From Alphaproteobacteria bacterium (lineage in GTDB: Bacteria > Pseudomonadota > Alphaproteobacteria > TMED109): a stretch of DNA of 64,000 nucleotides. The stretch is taken from positions 1-64,000 of the forward strand of contig JAJDYI010000015.1 of NCBI GenBank assembly GCA_022825235.1, written 5' to 3'. Below the pieces are notes generated by a model. The model made no database searches and had not been told where the DNA came from. It saw only the letters and a program-made list of their open reading frames with translations. Below, piece by piece: positions 44,481-54,137 of the stretch. Within the stretch, counting starts at the first letter, position 1. Each line of letters opens with the position of its first letter. Position numbers and translations under genes: made by a program.

Positions 44481-44558
44481 AAGGCTGGGGGCGCGGTTTC
44501 TGTGGAAAACTCGCTGCCGAAGAGCGCGCCTGAACCTCGTAGATTTGGTGCAATTCCG

Positions 44559-45700
<1,142 letters not shown>

Positions 45701-46015
45701 ACACGACCAGCTGTGGATAACCTTGTGGAGCTTCTGTGCAGAACCGCCGTCAGCACCGACTCACAAGCGAAGCACCGCTTGACGCCAGACATGGATGCTC
45801 AGTTCCGCCAGTCGACGGCCATGATCGGAATTTCGTGACACATCGAAGTGTCTGCTCGGTGCGTGCATCCGGGCGCACACCTTCGCCCCAGGAACAAGAC
45901 CGGTCGGGGCGCGAATACGATCGATGTCGACGGCCTCCGGATGTCCGGGAAGCGGTCTTCGCAAGGCGCGCTGACGCGCCAGGCGCGACGGACACCGCCG
46001 ACCCGAGACAACGCG
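45701..46015. other. Intergenic region after the IS110 gene
   Basis: About 315 bases between the transposase and the methyltransferase stop. It contains the right inverted-repeat partner (45711-45721, with a perfect DnaA-type box TTATCCACA on the minus strand at 45712-45720). No gene is seen in the rest. Confidence 0.5.
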
Positions 46016-46642
46016 CTAACGCCGATAGACGAAGAACGTCGCGTCGTGGCGTACTGCGGCTCGGGGCAGCGCCGTGACCGGACGGGTCGTATCGATGAGC
46101 GTCCAGAGGCCGGCGTCGGTGAGGGCGTCGATCTTGGCCCTGAAGCCACCTTCGGAAAGCGCTGCTTCCGTACAGCAAAAGACCAGCACTCCGTCTGTCG
46201 CCGTCACCCGTATGAGTTCGTCCAGCGCCCCCGGCGGCGCGTGGCCCGGCGTGAAGACGCCGGTGCAGACGATCGCCTGAAACGCGCCATCATCGAAGTC
46301 CAGCGGTTTGCCCAGGGTGCGCTGGCGCAGGTCCCGGTACACGCCCTTGCGGGCAGCGACCCGCAACATCCCCTCCGAAAGGTCGATCCCGACAAGGTTT
46401 GCGTAACCGAGGCACGCCAACGTTGCCCCGATGACACCGCTGCCGCAGCCGGCGTCCAGGACCGGTGTATCGCCTGGTGCGACGTGACGCCCGAACAGGC
46501 CCGCCGCCAGCGGGGCATAGTTGTAGCCGCCGGACGAGACGTCGGCGTCATAGCTCTCCGCCCAATCGTCGTAGATGCGTTGGCTTTCCGCCGTGGAACG
46601 AGCCTCGTAGACCCGCCTCAGCCAATCGTCGAGATCGCTCAC
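46016..46642 (-). CDS. METTL27/WBSCR27-like SAM-dependent methyltransferase
   Basis: A 208-residue class I methyltransferase. The N-terminal SDLDDWLRRVYEARSTAESQRIYDDWAESYDADV matches the METTL27 (WBSCR27)-type group of small-molecule methyltransferases. The SAM loop is VLDAGCGSGVIG, followed by GIDLSEGMLRVA. I chose the GTG at 46642 because GGGGGAAC precedes it at suitable spacing and the family begins there; an in-frame ATG at 46690 is an alternative. The substrate is unknown. It is convergent with the IS110 gene. Confidence 0.82.
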   Translation of the reverse strand: MSDLDDWLRRVYEARSTAESQRIYDDWAESYDADVSSGGYNYAPLAAGLFGRHVAPGDTPVLDAGCGSGVIGATLACLGYANLVGIDLSEGMLRVAARKGVYRDLRQRTLGKPLDFDDGAFQAIVCTGVFTPGHAPPGALDELIRVTATDGVLVFCCTEAALSEGGFRAKIDALTDAGLWTLIDTTRPVTALPRAAVRHDATFFVYRR

Positions 46643-47162
46643 AAAGTTCCCCCAGGACACGCCGCCTGCCGCAGCTGGGCTCTCAACCATAGATGAGGCT
46701 CGCCCCACGAGACGGCGGCAGACGGTTGGGCACCGAGACGGAAGACGCGCACCGACAGGCTTCCGGTTGGCGCGAACAGACAGCACCGTCTCCGGCGCCC
46801 GCTTGGCGGTTCCGTGCCGCCTACCGGCCGTAGCAATCATCAAGGTGGGCTACGGTTACGCTGCACCCGCTGAACGGGTCCCAAGGCTCGATCAAAGGCC
46901 AGGTCGTCCACCGTGCGGCAATCCCCTCTGCCACTGCATACAGGCCCCGTCCCCGCGGTCGCGCGGGCCTCGTCGCGACCGTACGAGCGGAGCCGCCTAC
47001 GGGAACGCCCGACCGTCGTGCGGGCCAACGGGCGCCCCAAGGACGAGTTCGGCCGGCGCTGGCACCGTCGTTGTGTCCGACACCTCGGGTTGTTTGGATG
47101 CGGCCGCGAATTGACATTCGGTTGCGGTTGACAGAAGGTTGCGTGTAATCGAAGGCTGAATC
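46643..47162. other. Intergenic region, no gene seen
   Basis: About 500 bases between the methyltransferase start (minus) and the Xre antitoxin start (plus). Two TTGACA hexamers (47111-47116 and 47128-47133) lie close before the antitoxin, but neither has a convincing -10 at 16-18 bases. No intact coding frame is supported. Confidence 0.45.
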
Positions 47163-47612
47163 ATGAACGGTGTCACGGCCATCCGGGAGCTTGCCCCGGA
47201 AGAAGCAGCCGAGCAAATATACGCTGCGCACAGGCATGAAACGGCCTGGCTCGATGCATTTGCCGAATGCCTCGATCGCCGCCGCTCCGGCCAATCCCTG
47301 GCACGTACGCTCGAGGTATGGGGCCTGAGCCAGGCCGAGGCGGCCCGCCTCTTCGGTGTGAGCCGCCAGGCAGTCGGCAAGTGGCTGCATCAAGGGGTCC
47401 CTCCGGAACGCGCGCGGGCTGTCTCGGATCTCGCCGCCGCTGCCGACCTCCTTGCGCGATATCTCAAGCGCGACCGAATCCCCGCGGTCGTGCGCAGGCC
47501 CATCCAGGCGCTTGATGACGTTTCCCTAGTGGACTTGCTGCAACGGGGTGACACGCGGATGTTGCTTGCAACGTGCCGCGACATGTTTCGATTCGAGCGT
47601 ACGCACGTCTGA
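47163..47612 (+). CDS. Xre-type antitoxin (Xre-RES toxin-antitoxin system)
   Basis: A 149-residue DNA-binding antitoxin with a helix-turn-helix near residues 44-75 (LEVWGLSQAEAARLFGVSRQAVGKWL), the usual Xre/Cro layout. A C-terminal part then contacts the toxin. It is encoded directly before a RES-domain toxin, with which it overlaps or touches, the normal order for this family. It should repress its own operon and neutralise the toxin. Confidence 0.82.
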   Translation: MNGVTAIRELAPEEAAEQIYAAHRHETAWLDAFAECLDRRRSGQSLARTLEVWGLSQAEAARLFGVSRQAVGKWLHQGVPPERARAVSDLAAAADLLARYLKRDRIPAVVRRPIQALDDVSLVDLLQRGDTRMLLATCRDMFRFERTHV

Positions 47613-48157
47613 CCGTGAAGCTGCTGCGCGAAACGGTTCCAGACACGCACGTCTGGTGGCGGATTGCCGACCCGGCCTGGACGGACCCCCTCAGTCCTGC
47701 CTTCGCGCAGCGCCGGGGCGGGCGCTGGAATCTGCCAGCCAGTTTCCCGACGCTCTACCTGAATGAAGATGTCGTGACAGCGCGCCTGAACCTTCGCGCC
47801 TTTATCGAAGAGTGGCCCTACGAGCCCGAAGATCTGCGCGACGACACGGGGCCGGTACTGGTGGGGTGCACCCTGCCCCGCCGGCAGGTGGTATGCGACG
47901 CACACTCGCCGGCCGGTCGTCAATCGGCCGGGCTGCCCAACACCTACCCGCTGGAAAGCAACGGCAGACCGGTTCCGCACGACCGCTGCCAATCCGTCGG
48001 CACCAGGGCCAGAGAGGCGGGTCTGCGCGGGGTGCGCGCCCGCTCAGCGCGCTCCCGCGATGGCGCCGGGAGAGAACTGGCGTGGTTTCCCGCAACCGCT
48101 CGCAGCGTGGCCCGGCGGGTGCTGACGCTTGCGTACACGGCATGGTTCTGGGCATAG
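47573..48157 (+). CDS. RES-domain toxin (NAD+-degrading type)
   Basis: A 194-residue RES protein. VWWRIADPAWTDPLSPAFAQ and GGRWNLPASFPTLYLNED form the N-terminal half. GLPNTYPLESNGRPVPHDRCQ and SARSRDGAGRELAWFP form the C-terminal half. RES toxins of Xre-RES pairs degrade NAD+ and stop growth unless held by the antitoxin. The frame opens with GTG at 47573, overlapping the antitoxin by 40 bases; a GTG at 47615, three bases after the antitoxin stop, is equally plausible. The Glu usually found in the third conserved position is not evident, so activity is not assured. Confidence 0.8.
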   Translation: MPRHVSIRAYARLTVKLLRETVPDTHVWWRIADPAWTDPLSPAFAQRRGGRWNLPASFPTLYLNEDVVTARLNLRAFIEEWPYEPEDLRDDTGPVLVGCTLPRRQVVCDAHSPAGRQSAGLPNTYPLESNGRPVPHDRCQSVGTRAREAGLRGVRARSARSRDGAGRELAWFPATARSVARRVLTLAYTAWFWA

Positions 48158-48449
48158 CGTCCGGCGCCGACAAGACGTTTGCGTGGCGCGTATTGATTAA
48201 TCGTGGTCTTCCGCTGCGCCGAACGGAAGCCGCTGAACGAGAAAATCGTCCGTCGCTCCGATACTGAGGCGAGGCGACGGTCACGATATGGGGGACGTGG
48301 CGGACGTAACAGGTCAGCGCCTTGCGGAGCATGAGGGCCGCAACGGCTACGCATGCGACTTCGAGGGCTTGGTGATCGGTTGCCGGCCAGGGAGACTATT
48401 GGGCAGGCTCTGCGCGAAACGGTGCAGGCGTTCCGCCAAGAGGCGATTG
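48158..48449. other. Intergenic region, no gene seen
   Basis: About 290 bases between the RES toxin and the IS110 remnant. No coding frame with a ribosome site is supported. Confidence 0.45.
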
Positions 48450-48690
48450 TGCGAGGCGCTGGAGCGCGCTGGGTTCGAGGTGCTGCTGGTGTCGCCGCGG
48501 CTGACGAAGCAGAACTCGGCCCGCAAGAGCGACGTGCCGGACTGCCAGTGGATTTGGCAGCTGCACTTCTGCTCGTGGCTGGGGTTCGCGCCGGGCACCC
48601 GGGTCAGCGACGGCAAGGCCCTGGCGGGCCGCGCGCCGAAGACGTCTCCGCCCTCCGCGAATTCCGCCCTGCATGCTTCCGGGGGGCATA
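48450..48690 (+). pseudogene. Remnant of a second IS110-family transposase
   Basis: From 48450 the frame reads CEALERAGFEVLLVSPRLTK, then KSDVPDCQWIWQLHFCSWLG to about 48587. This is the characteristic GFEVLLVN…KSDVxDCQW block of another IS110 branch. The similarity then continues in a different frame (…EDVSALREFRP…) to about 48690. Both ends are missing and at least one frameshift is present. It differs from the intact IS110 at 44753, so it is an independent element. Confidence 0.75.
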
Positions 48691-48899
48691 GGAGGAATCA
48701 GACCACAGGCGCGACGAACGGCAAACCGTGGGTTCCGGCCGGGCAAAGCTGGCGGCGCGGGTCAATCGATCGTCGGGTAATCATGCGGTCCATCGCGACC
48801 GAACGGTTTCCGGGCCGCGCCTTCACGCAGCGGACGCCTACCGGCTACGCGTCAGACTGCCCTGCCCGGAACTTCGGCCCAGTCCACGCGCGGTCTGGT

Positions 48900-48976
48900 T
48901 GGCAGGAGTGGAGGGACTCGAACCCCCAACCCCCGGTTTTGGAGACCGGTGCTCTAGCCAATTGAGCTACACTCCT
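48900..48976 (-). tRNA. tRNA-Trp (CCA anticodon)
   Basis: On the minus strand the sequence folds as a complete cloverleaf. The acceptor is AGGAGTG/CACTCCT (48970-48976 with 48904-48910). The D-arm region is TAGCTCAATTGGCTAGAGCA, and the anticodon stem CCGGT/ACCGG encloses loop CTCCAAA, anticodon CCA. The T-arm contains GGTTCGAGTCC. The 3' CCA is encoded (48900-48902). Unlike in most proteobacteria, no secE-nusG genes follow it. Confidence 0.95.
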
Positions 48977-49119
48977 GCAGCAGGCGCCGCGCCATCCACC
49001 TTAAGTTCTCGCGCCGCATCGTGCCAGCAGGTTTATTGCGAACCCGGCCGCCCGCGTCAATCGTCGCCCCCTCGTGCGGCCGGGGCCCAATCTTTCCCAC
49101 GGTGCCCGCCCGAACCTGC

Positions 49120-49764
49120 TCATCCTCTGTCCGACAAGCGGTCCAGACGTTTCTCGATAGCGTCCAGTTGCGCTCGAAGCTTCTCGATCTCCTGTTCTTT
49201 GGTTCGTGGCCGCGCATCTTCTCCCGACGGCGTACCGTCGTCCGGAGGGCTCTCCCGACTCCCGAGCGGGGGCGTGAAAAGCTGCATGGAGCGCTGGAAC
49301 ATCTCGGCGTTCTGCCGGCCAAACTCCATGAACTGCTGCACGGCGGCGCTGGAGGTCTCACCGCCCAACAGACTCTGCATCTGATCAACGACCTGCTTCT
49401 GATTGGCAGCGAAGGCATCGATGCTGTGTTCCACGTAGGAACGGAACTGCGGGCCGAAGCCGGCGTCGTAAGCCTGCAAGACCTGCCGCAGGTAGTTCAG
49501 GGGCAGCATGTTGTGCCCCTTGGTCTCCTCCTCGGAAATGATCTGCGCGAGCACTGAGCACGTCAGGTCCCGGCCGGTCTTGGCGTCCTCCACCACAAAG
49601 GCCTCACCTCGCTTGACCATGGTGTGGAGGTCGTCGAGCGTCACGAAGCTCGCGGTATCGGTGTTGTAGAGACGCCGATTGGCGTACTTCCGGATGACGG
49701 TGGGCTGGACATCGCTCGACGATTCGGTCGCCGAAGTCCCGGCCGGCTTGTGTCCTTGGTGCAT
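49120..49764 (-). CDS. phaR: PhaR, polyhydroxyalkanoate synthesis repressor
   Basis: A 214-residue PhaR. The N-terminal DNA-binding domain (IRKYANRRLYNTDTASFVTLDDLHTMVKRGE) is diagnostic, and a PHA-granule-sensing domain follows (HNMLPLNYLRQVLQAYDAGFGPQF). The tail is polar and coiled (EQEIEKLRAQLDAIEKRLD). PhaR represses phasin and its own gene until it binds PHA or granule surface. It lies divergent from the phasin gene, and the region between holds the likely operators. The ATG at 49764 has a CCGGAG site upstream and was preferred to more distal ATGs. Confidence 0.93.
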   Translation of the reverse strand: MHQGHKPAGTSATESSSDVQPTVIRKYANRRLYNTDTASFVTLDDLHTMVKRGEAFVVEDAKTGRDLTCSVLAQIISEEETKGHNMLPLNYLRQVLQAYDAGFGPQFRSYVEHSIDAFAANQKQVVDQMQSLLGGETSSAAVQQFMEFGRQNAEMFQRSMQLFTPPLGSRESPPDDGTPSGEDARPRTKEQEIEKLRAQLDAIEKRLDRLSDRG

Positions 49765-50006
49765 GCAAGGCTCCGGAGAGGGAAGCGACGGCATGATGAA
49801 CAGTTGGATTATGCACTGCGGAATCTGTCGACGGCAACCGGAACCCGTCCAACACACCAAGGGAAGTCATTCCGCACGCTGTTCCGCCGCCAGTGCCAAA
49901 CTGCAGGCCCCTTCGGCACAGGCATGCCAGGCAACGGCTTCGACCTGTCGCTTCCCGGGCCGGACCGTGGCGGAGCCCCGCCGTCCGTCCGCTTATGAAA
50001 GACGCA

Positions 50007-50017
50007 TTGCAGCGCAA
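50007..50017 (+). promoter_or_regulatory. Candidate PhaR operator 1
   Basis: TTGCAGCGCAA, a TTGC/GCAA dyad 20 bases before the phasin -35 box. TGC-rich GCA dyads are the known targets of PhaR in Alphaproteobacteria (Paracoccus). Confidence 0.65.
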
Positions 50018-50026
50018 AAAAATCGC

Positions 50027-50055
50027 TTGACAGGCTGTCTGGTCTTTCCTAAATT
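50027..50055 (+). promoter_or_regulatory. Phasin promoter
   Basis: TTGACA (50027-50032), a 17-base spacer and TAAATT (50050-50055). This is close to the sigma-70 consensus and sits about 85 bases before the phasin start, bracketed by the two PhaR-like dyads. Confidence 0.85.
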
Positions 50056-50059
50056 CTTT

Positions 50060-50070
50060 TTGCAGTGCAA
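50060..50070 (+). promoter_or_regulatory. Candidate PhaR operator 2
   Basis: TTGCAGTGCAA, a perfect palindrome starting four bases after the phasin -10 box. It is 53 bases (about five helical turns) from operator 1, so PhaR bound at both could meet on one face of the DNA and close the promoter. Confidence 0.7.
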
Positions 50071-50138
50071 AATACTGGCTGCATTCGGCGGCCGGCCGCT
50101 CGAGATCCGGCAAGCCGGCCCGCCAAACGGAGAACACC

Positions 50139-50660
50139 ATGACTACCACCGAAACCCATTCCGGGAAGGTTGCCAGCGAAACGGCGGAGAAGATTGCCGC
50201 CGCCGGCAAGGAAACCCTCGAGACCGTCATGAAGATGGGAGCCGACGCGACTGCGGAGAGCTACAAGAACGCCACCGCCTTCGGCAAGGAGCAGCTCCAC
50301 ATGGCCAGGGACAGCTACAGCAAGGCGACCGTGTACGGCAAGGACAACCTCGACGCCATGTCCGAATCCGCCGCCGCGGTGGTCGCCGGCTGGGAAGCCT
50401 ATTACGCAGGCGCGGTCGACTACGCCAAGAGCGCGATGGCCGAGCACATGGACATGGTGCAGCGGTTCCTGACGGTCAAGACTCCGCAGGAGCTCATGGA
50501 CCTACAGGTTGAGGCCGCCAATCTGGCCGTCAACCGCGCCGTGGCCCAGTCGACCAAGATGAACGCGATCGCTGCGGAGACGATGACCAAGGCGCTCGAG
50601 CCCATCAAGGGTCGAATCGACAGCACCGTCGAGGCGTTCGTCACACCCCGCGCGATCTGA
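50139..50660 (+). CDS. Phasin (PHA granule-coating protein)
   Basis: A 173-residue phasin of the Phasin_2 family: Ala/Glu/Lys-rich amphipathic helices, with MDLQVEAANLAVNRAVAQ and KALEPIKGRIDSTVEAF in the C-terminal half. There is no signal peptide; it coats PHA granules in the cytoplasm and controls their size. Its promoter carries two PhaR-like dyads, so it should be induced when PHA accumulates. It lies between phaR and phaB. Confidence 0.88.
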   Translation: MTTTETHSGKVASETAEKIAAAGKETLETVMKMGADATAESYKNATAFGKEQLHMARDSYSKATVYGKDNLDAMSESAAAVVAGWEAYYAGAVDYAKSAMAEHMDMVQRFLTVKTPQELMDLQVEAANLAVNRAVAQSTKMNAIAAETMTKALEPIKGRIDSTVEAFVTPRAI

Positions 50661-50820
50661 CGCGGGACCCTGACCGTTCCCGGGGTGAGCCATTCGAGGG
50701 GCATGGCGCCGTAGGCGTCATGTCCTTCCTCCAGGGCAGCTTCCTACCTAGACTTCGGATGAAGCACCCAACCCAGCAAATGCCCTGGTCAGACCGACAT
50801 TTCATGAACAGGGGCAAACC

Positions 50821-51543
50821 ATGAGCAGAGTTGCTCTCGTGACCGGTGGAACCCGGGGAATTGGCGCCGCCACCGCCATTGCCCTCAAGGCCGAGGGGTA
50901 CACCGTTGTCGCCGTCTACGGGCGAGACGGCGAGAAGGCCAAGCTCTTCCACGACGAGACCGGGATCCCCGTCTACAAGTGGGACGTATCGGATTTCGAG
51001 GCCTGCCAGGCCGGGGTCGCCCAGGTGGAAGCCGATCAGGGTCCGGTCGAGGTCCTGGTCAACAACGCCGGCATCACCCGCGACGCCACCATGCACCGCA
51101 TGAACTACGACCAGTGGCGCCAGGTCATCGAGACCAACATCGGTTCATGCTTCAACATGTCTCGGGCCGTCATCGTCGGCATGCGAAAACGTAAGTTCGG
51201 CCGGATCGTCAACGTCGGCTCGATCAACGGCCAGGCCGGGCAATACGGCCAGGTCAACTACGCTGCGGCCAAGTCGGGAATCCACGGATTCACCAAGGCG
51301 CTCGCGCAGGAAGGCGCCGCCCATGGGATCACCGTCAACGCGATTGCCCCGGGATACATCGACACGGAGATGGTCGCCGCAGTGCCGGGCGATATCCTGG
51401 AAAAGATCGTGCAGCGCATTCCGGTAGGGCGCCTCGGCAAGGCAGAGGAAATCGCCCGCGCCATCACATTCCTCGCTGCCGACGAAGCCGGCTTCATCAC
51501 GGGATCCACGCTGTCGGTCAACGGCGGCCAGCACATGTACTGA
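50821..51543 (+). CDS. phaB: PhaB, NADPH-dependent acetoacetyl-CoA reductase
   Basis: A 240-residue SDR closely fitting PhaB: GGTRGIGAAT cofactor loop near the N-terminus, LVNNAGITRDATMHRM, SINGQAGQYGQVNYAAAKSG with the catalytic Ser, Tyr and Lys, and the C-terminal GSTLSVNGGQHMY. It reduces acetoacetyl-CoA to (R)-3-hydroxybutyryl-CoA, the PHB monomer. It ends eight bases before phaC. No phaA thiolase gene is nearby. Confidence 0.92.
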   Translation: MSRVALVTGGTRGIGAATAIALKAEGYTVVAVYGRDGEKAKLFHDETGIPVYKWDVSDFEACQAGVAQVEADQGPVEVLVNNAGITRDATMHRMNYDQWRQVIETNIGSCFNMSRAVIVGMRKRKFGRIVNVGSINGQAGQYGQVNYAAAKSGIHGFTKALAQEGAAHGITVNAIAPGYIDTEMVAAVPGDILEKIVQRIPVGRLGKAEEIARAITFLAADEAGFITGSTLSVNGGQHMY

Positions 51544-51551
51544 GGACGGCC

Positions 51552-53345
51552 ATGTCACCAAGCAATCCGAACGGACCGACGACGGACTTCACGGAAATTG
51601 CCGAAGCCCTGGGCAAGGCGGCAGCACAGTTCCAGGCGAACTGGGTGGACTGGATGTCGTCCTTCGCCCAGCCGGGAGGCGAAGGGTCCGAACCGAAGGG
51701 CGGCCTCGCACCGCTGCCCCCGGATCTGACCGACATCCGGTTCGATCCCTCCAAGATCATGATGCGGCAGCTGGAGCTTTGGCGCGATTACCAGTCGCTC
51801 TGGCTGAGCACGACCGCGCGCATGATCGGACAGGATGCACAGCCCGTGATCGAGCCCGAGACGGGCGACCTTCGCTTCAGGGACGCGGAGTGGACCAGCA
51901 ATCCCGTCTTCGACTTCATCAAGCAATCGTATCTCCTGAACGCGCGCTGGCTGCGTCAGGCGGTCGCCGAGGTCGACGGACTGGATGCCGACTCGGCCCG
52001 GAAACTCGAGTTCTTCGGGCGGGCGATCGTGGATGCCATGTCACCGACCAACTTCGCGCTAACCAATCCGCAAGTGCTCCGGGAAGTGGCGGAAACCAAG
52101 GGTGAAAATCTTGTCCGCGGCATGCAGAACCTGAGCGACGACCTCCGGGAGGGACGCGACGGGTTGCGCCCTCAGCACACGGACATGACGGCCTTCGAGG
52201 TCGGGAAGAACATCGCCACCAGTCCGGGGAGCGTCGTCCATCAGACGCCGCTGATGCAGCTCATTCAGTACGCACCCAGCACCGAGAAGGTCCACAAGAA
52301 ACCATTGCTGATCGTGCCGCCGTGGATCAACAAGTTCTACATCCTCGATCTCAAGCCGGAGAATTCGTTCGTCCGCTGGGCCACCGAACAGGGGTACACC
52401 GTCTTCATGATCTCCTGGGTCAATCCGGACGAGCGCCACGCCGACAAGAGCTTCGACGACTACGTCCGGGACGGGATCTTCGCGGCCCTGGACGGAATCG
52501 AGCAGGCCACCGGCGAGAAGCAGGTCACCGCCATCGGCTATTGCATCGGCGGGACGCTGCTGACGGCTACCCTCGCCCGCATGGCCGCTACCGACGATGA
52601 CCGGATAACCGCCGCGACGTTCTTTGCCGCCCAGGCGGATTTCGAGAATGCGGGCGACCTGCGGGTCTTTACCGACAAGTCCCAGGTCGACCTGCTGGAA
52701 GACCAGGTGCGGGCGAAGGGCTACCTCGACGGCGCCCAGATGGCCGGCACCTTCAATTCCCTCAGGGCGAACGACCTCATTTGGTACTTCGTCATCAACA
52801 ACTACCTGCTGGGCAAGGAACCCCCAGTCTTCGACCTGCTGTACTGGAACGCGGATTCGACCCGGTTCCCGGCCCAGCTCCTGATGGATTACCTGCGCAG
52901 CATGTACCAGCGGAACGCCCTGGCGCAGAAAGGCCAGTTCAAGCTGCTGGGAACGCCCCTCGACCTGAGCGCGATCAAGGTTCCCGTCTACATTCAAGCG
53001 AGCGTCGAAGACCACATCGCCCCGGCCGAATCCGTGTTCAAGCTCAATCACCTGTTTGGCGGGCCGAAGCGGTTTGTCCTCGCCGGGGCCGGGCACATCG
53101 CCGGGGTGGTCAATCCGCCCGCAAAACAGAAGTACCAGCACTGGCTGAACACCCGGCGCAAGTCGTATCCGACGTTCGATGCATGGCGCGAGGATGCCGA
53201 GGAACAGCCGGGCTCGTGGTGGCCGGACTGGGACAAATGGCTGTCTCGCAAGTCGGGCCCCAAGGTCGCGGCCCGGACCGTCGGCGCAGGCGCGGCAGGG
53301 ATCCTCGAACCTGCGCCCGGCAGCTACGTTCAGGTACGCAGCTGA
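51552..53345 (+). CDS. phaC: Class I poly(3-hydroxyalkanoate) synthase
   Basis: A 597-residue class I PHA synthase. The lipase-like box is GYCIGGT with Cys331 as nucleophile; the catalytic Asp and His lie in EDHIAP and GAGHIAGVVNPP near the C-terminus. The NFALTNPQVLREVAETKGENLVRG and PPWINKFYILDL segments are characteristic. It polymerises (R)-3-hydroxyacyl-CoA on the granule surface. It follows phaB by eight bases; the two are co-transcribed. Confidence 0.95.
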   Translation: MSPSNPNGPTTDFTEIAEALGKAAAQFQANWVDWMSSFAQPGGEGSEPKGGLAPLPPDLTDIRFDPSKIMMRQLELWRDYQSLWLSTTARMIGQDAQPVIEPETGDLRFRDAEWTSNPVFDFIKQSYLLNARWLRQAVAEVDGLDADSARKLEFFGRAIVDAMSPTNFALTNPQVLREVAETKGENLVRGMQNLSDDLREGRDGLRPQHTDMTAFEVGKNIATSPGSVVHQTPLMQLIQYAPSTEKVHKKPLLIVPPWINKFYILDLKPENSFVRWATEQGYTVFMISWVNPDERHADKSFDDYVRDGIFAALDGIEQATGEKQVTAIGYCIGGTLLTATLARMAATDDDRITAATFFAAQADFENAGDLRVFTDKSQVDLLEDQVRAKGYLDGAQMAGTFNSLRANDLIWYFVINNYLLGKEPPVFDLLYWNADSTRFPAQLLMDYLRSMYQRNALAQKGQFKLLGTPLDLSAIKVPVYIQASVEDHIAPAESVFKLNHLFGGPKRFVLAGAGHIAGVVNPPAKQKYQHWLNTRRKSYPTFDAWREDAEEQPGSWWPDWDKWLSRKSGPKVAARTVGAGAAGILEPAPGSYVQVRS

Positions 53346-53383
53346 CGGACGCGCAAGCGGGCGACGCCAGAAGGACGACCGGC

Positions 53384-53638
53384 ATGAAAATCACGATCGA
53401 CATCGAATGCTCGCCTGAAGAGGCCCGGCAGTTTTTCGGATTTCCCGAAGTACAGAAGCTCCAGCAGGCGGCGATGGCAGCCGTCCAGGAACGCATGACC
53501 GAACAGGTCAAGTCGATGGACCCCGAGGCGTTGATGAAGGCCTGGCTGCCCACCGGGATGCAGGGATGGGAAGACGTGCGTAAGGCCTTCATGCAGGGCT
53601 TTGCCAGCGGAGCCGGAAAGGGTCCGGATCAGCCGTGA
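53384..53638 (+). CDS. Small DUF6489-like protein
   Basis: An 84-residue cytoplasmic protein (MKITIDIECSPEEARQFFGFPEVQKLQ…) matching the DUF6489 type found beside PHA genes in Alphaproteobacteria. It probably is helical and binds to the synthase or granule; its function is unknown. The ATG at 53384 follows an AGAAGGACG site, 38 bases after phaC. Confidence 0.78.
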   Translation: MKITIDIECSPEEARQFFGFPEVQKLQQAAMAAVQERMTEQVKSMDPEALMKAWLPTGMQGWEDVRKAFMQGFASGAGKGPDQP

Positions 53639-53746
53639 TCAGGCAGGTCCGGCTGAGCAGCTCCCGGGCCGCACGCCCCCTGTCCGGGCCATCCATTCCC
53701 GCACGCCTACATGGGCCGGACGGGTCCGTGCAGCGTGAACCCCGCG

Positions 53747-53775
53747 TTGTTGCAACTGCGCCGGTTTGCTAGGTT
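53747..53775 (+). promoter_or_regulatory. Candidate promoter of the CoxIV gene
   Basis: TTGTTG (53747-53752), a 17-base spacer and TAGGTT (53770-53775), 45 bases before the CoxIV start. A weak match to consensus. Confidence 0.3.
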
Positions 53776-53820
53776 TTCGACCGGACTGGCCGCGTAGCGC
53801 CGGAGTTGGGGTCGTGCACT

Positions 53821-53949
53821 ATGGCTCAAGAGATCGACGCAGATTACGAAGCTCACAGAAAGACCTGGCACAATTTCGTACGGCTCACGATCTACACCAC
53901 CGTCGGTGTGATCGTGCTGCTCGTGCTGATGGCGCTGTTCCTAGTCTGA
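53821..53949 (+). CDS. aa3-type cytochrome c oxidase subunit IV (bacterial)
   Basis: A 42-residue protein: MAQEIDADYEAHRKTWHNF, then one membrane helix (VRLTIYTTVGVIVLLVLMALF). This is the bacterial aa3 CoxIV family, a single-helix accessory subunit of alphaproteobacterial cytochrome c oxidase. The main subunits are not encoded nearby. Confidence 0.87.
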   Translation: MAQEIDADYEAHRKTWHNFVRLTIYTTVGVIVLLVLMALFLV

Positions 53950-53978
53950 CCCACCGAGTTGACCTTATTGCCGCCGCC

Positions 53979-54137
53979 ATGACCGTCGTGGCGGTGAGCG
54001 TGGCTGCTTGCGCCACATACCCCGAGCCCGGTGGCTTCAATCCTGTCAAGCTGCTCTGCTCGGGCGACTACGACGTGGAGCAGGGACGCTGCACTGTCCC
54101 CGTCGACTTGGGGCTGGGGCCGGAACCGACGTCGTGA
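53979..54137 (+). CDS. Small putative lipoprotein
   Basis: A 52-residue frame: MTVVAVSVAAC, then a short mature part with two further Cys. VSVAAC resembles a lipobox, so Cys11 may be lipidated, although the signal peptide is shorter than usual; it might start upstream at a non-ATG codon. It begins 29 bases after CoxIV, and its stop overlaps the next start (GTGA). The function is unknown. Confidence 0.5.
   Translation: MTVVAVSVAACATYPEPGGFNPVKLLCSGDYDVEQGRCTVPVDLGLGPEPTS

Noticed and set aside
47111-47160. Promoter for the Xre-RES pair from two TTGACA hexamers
   Set aside because: Neither hexamer has an acceptable -10 at 15-19 bases, so no promoter was called.
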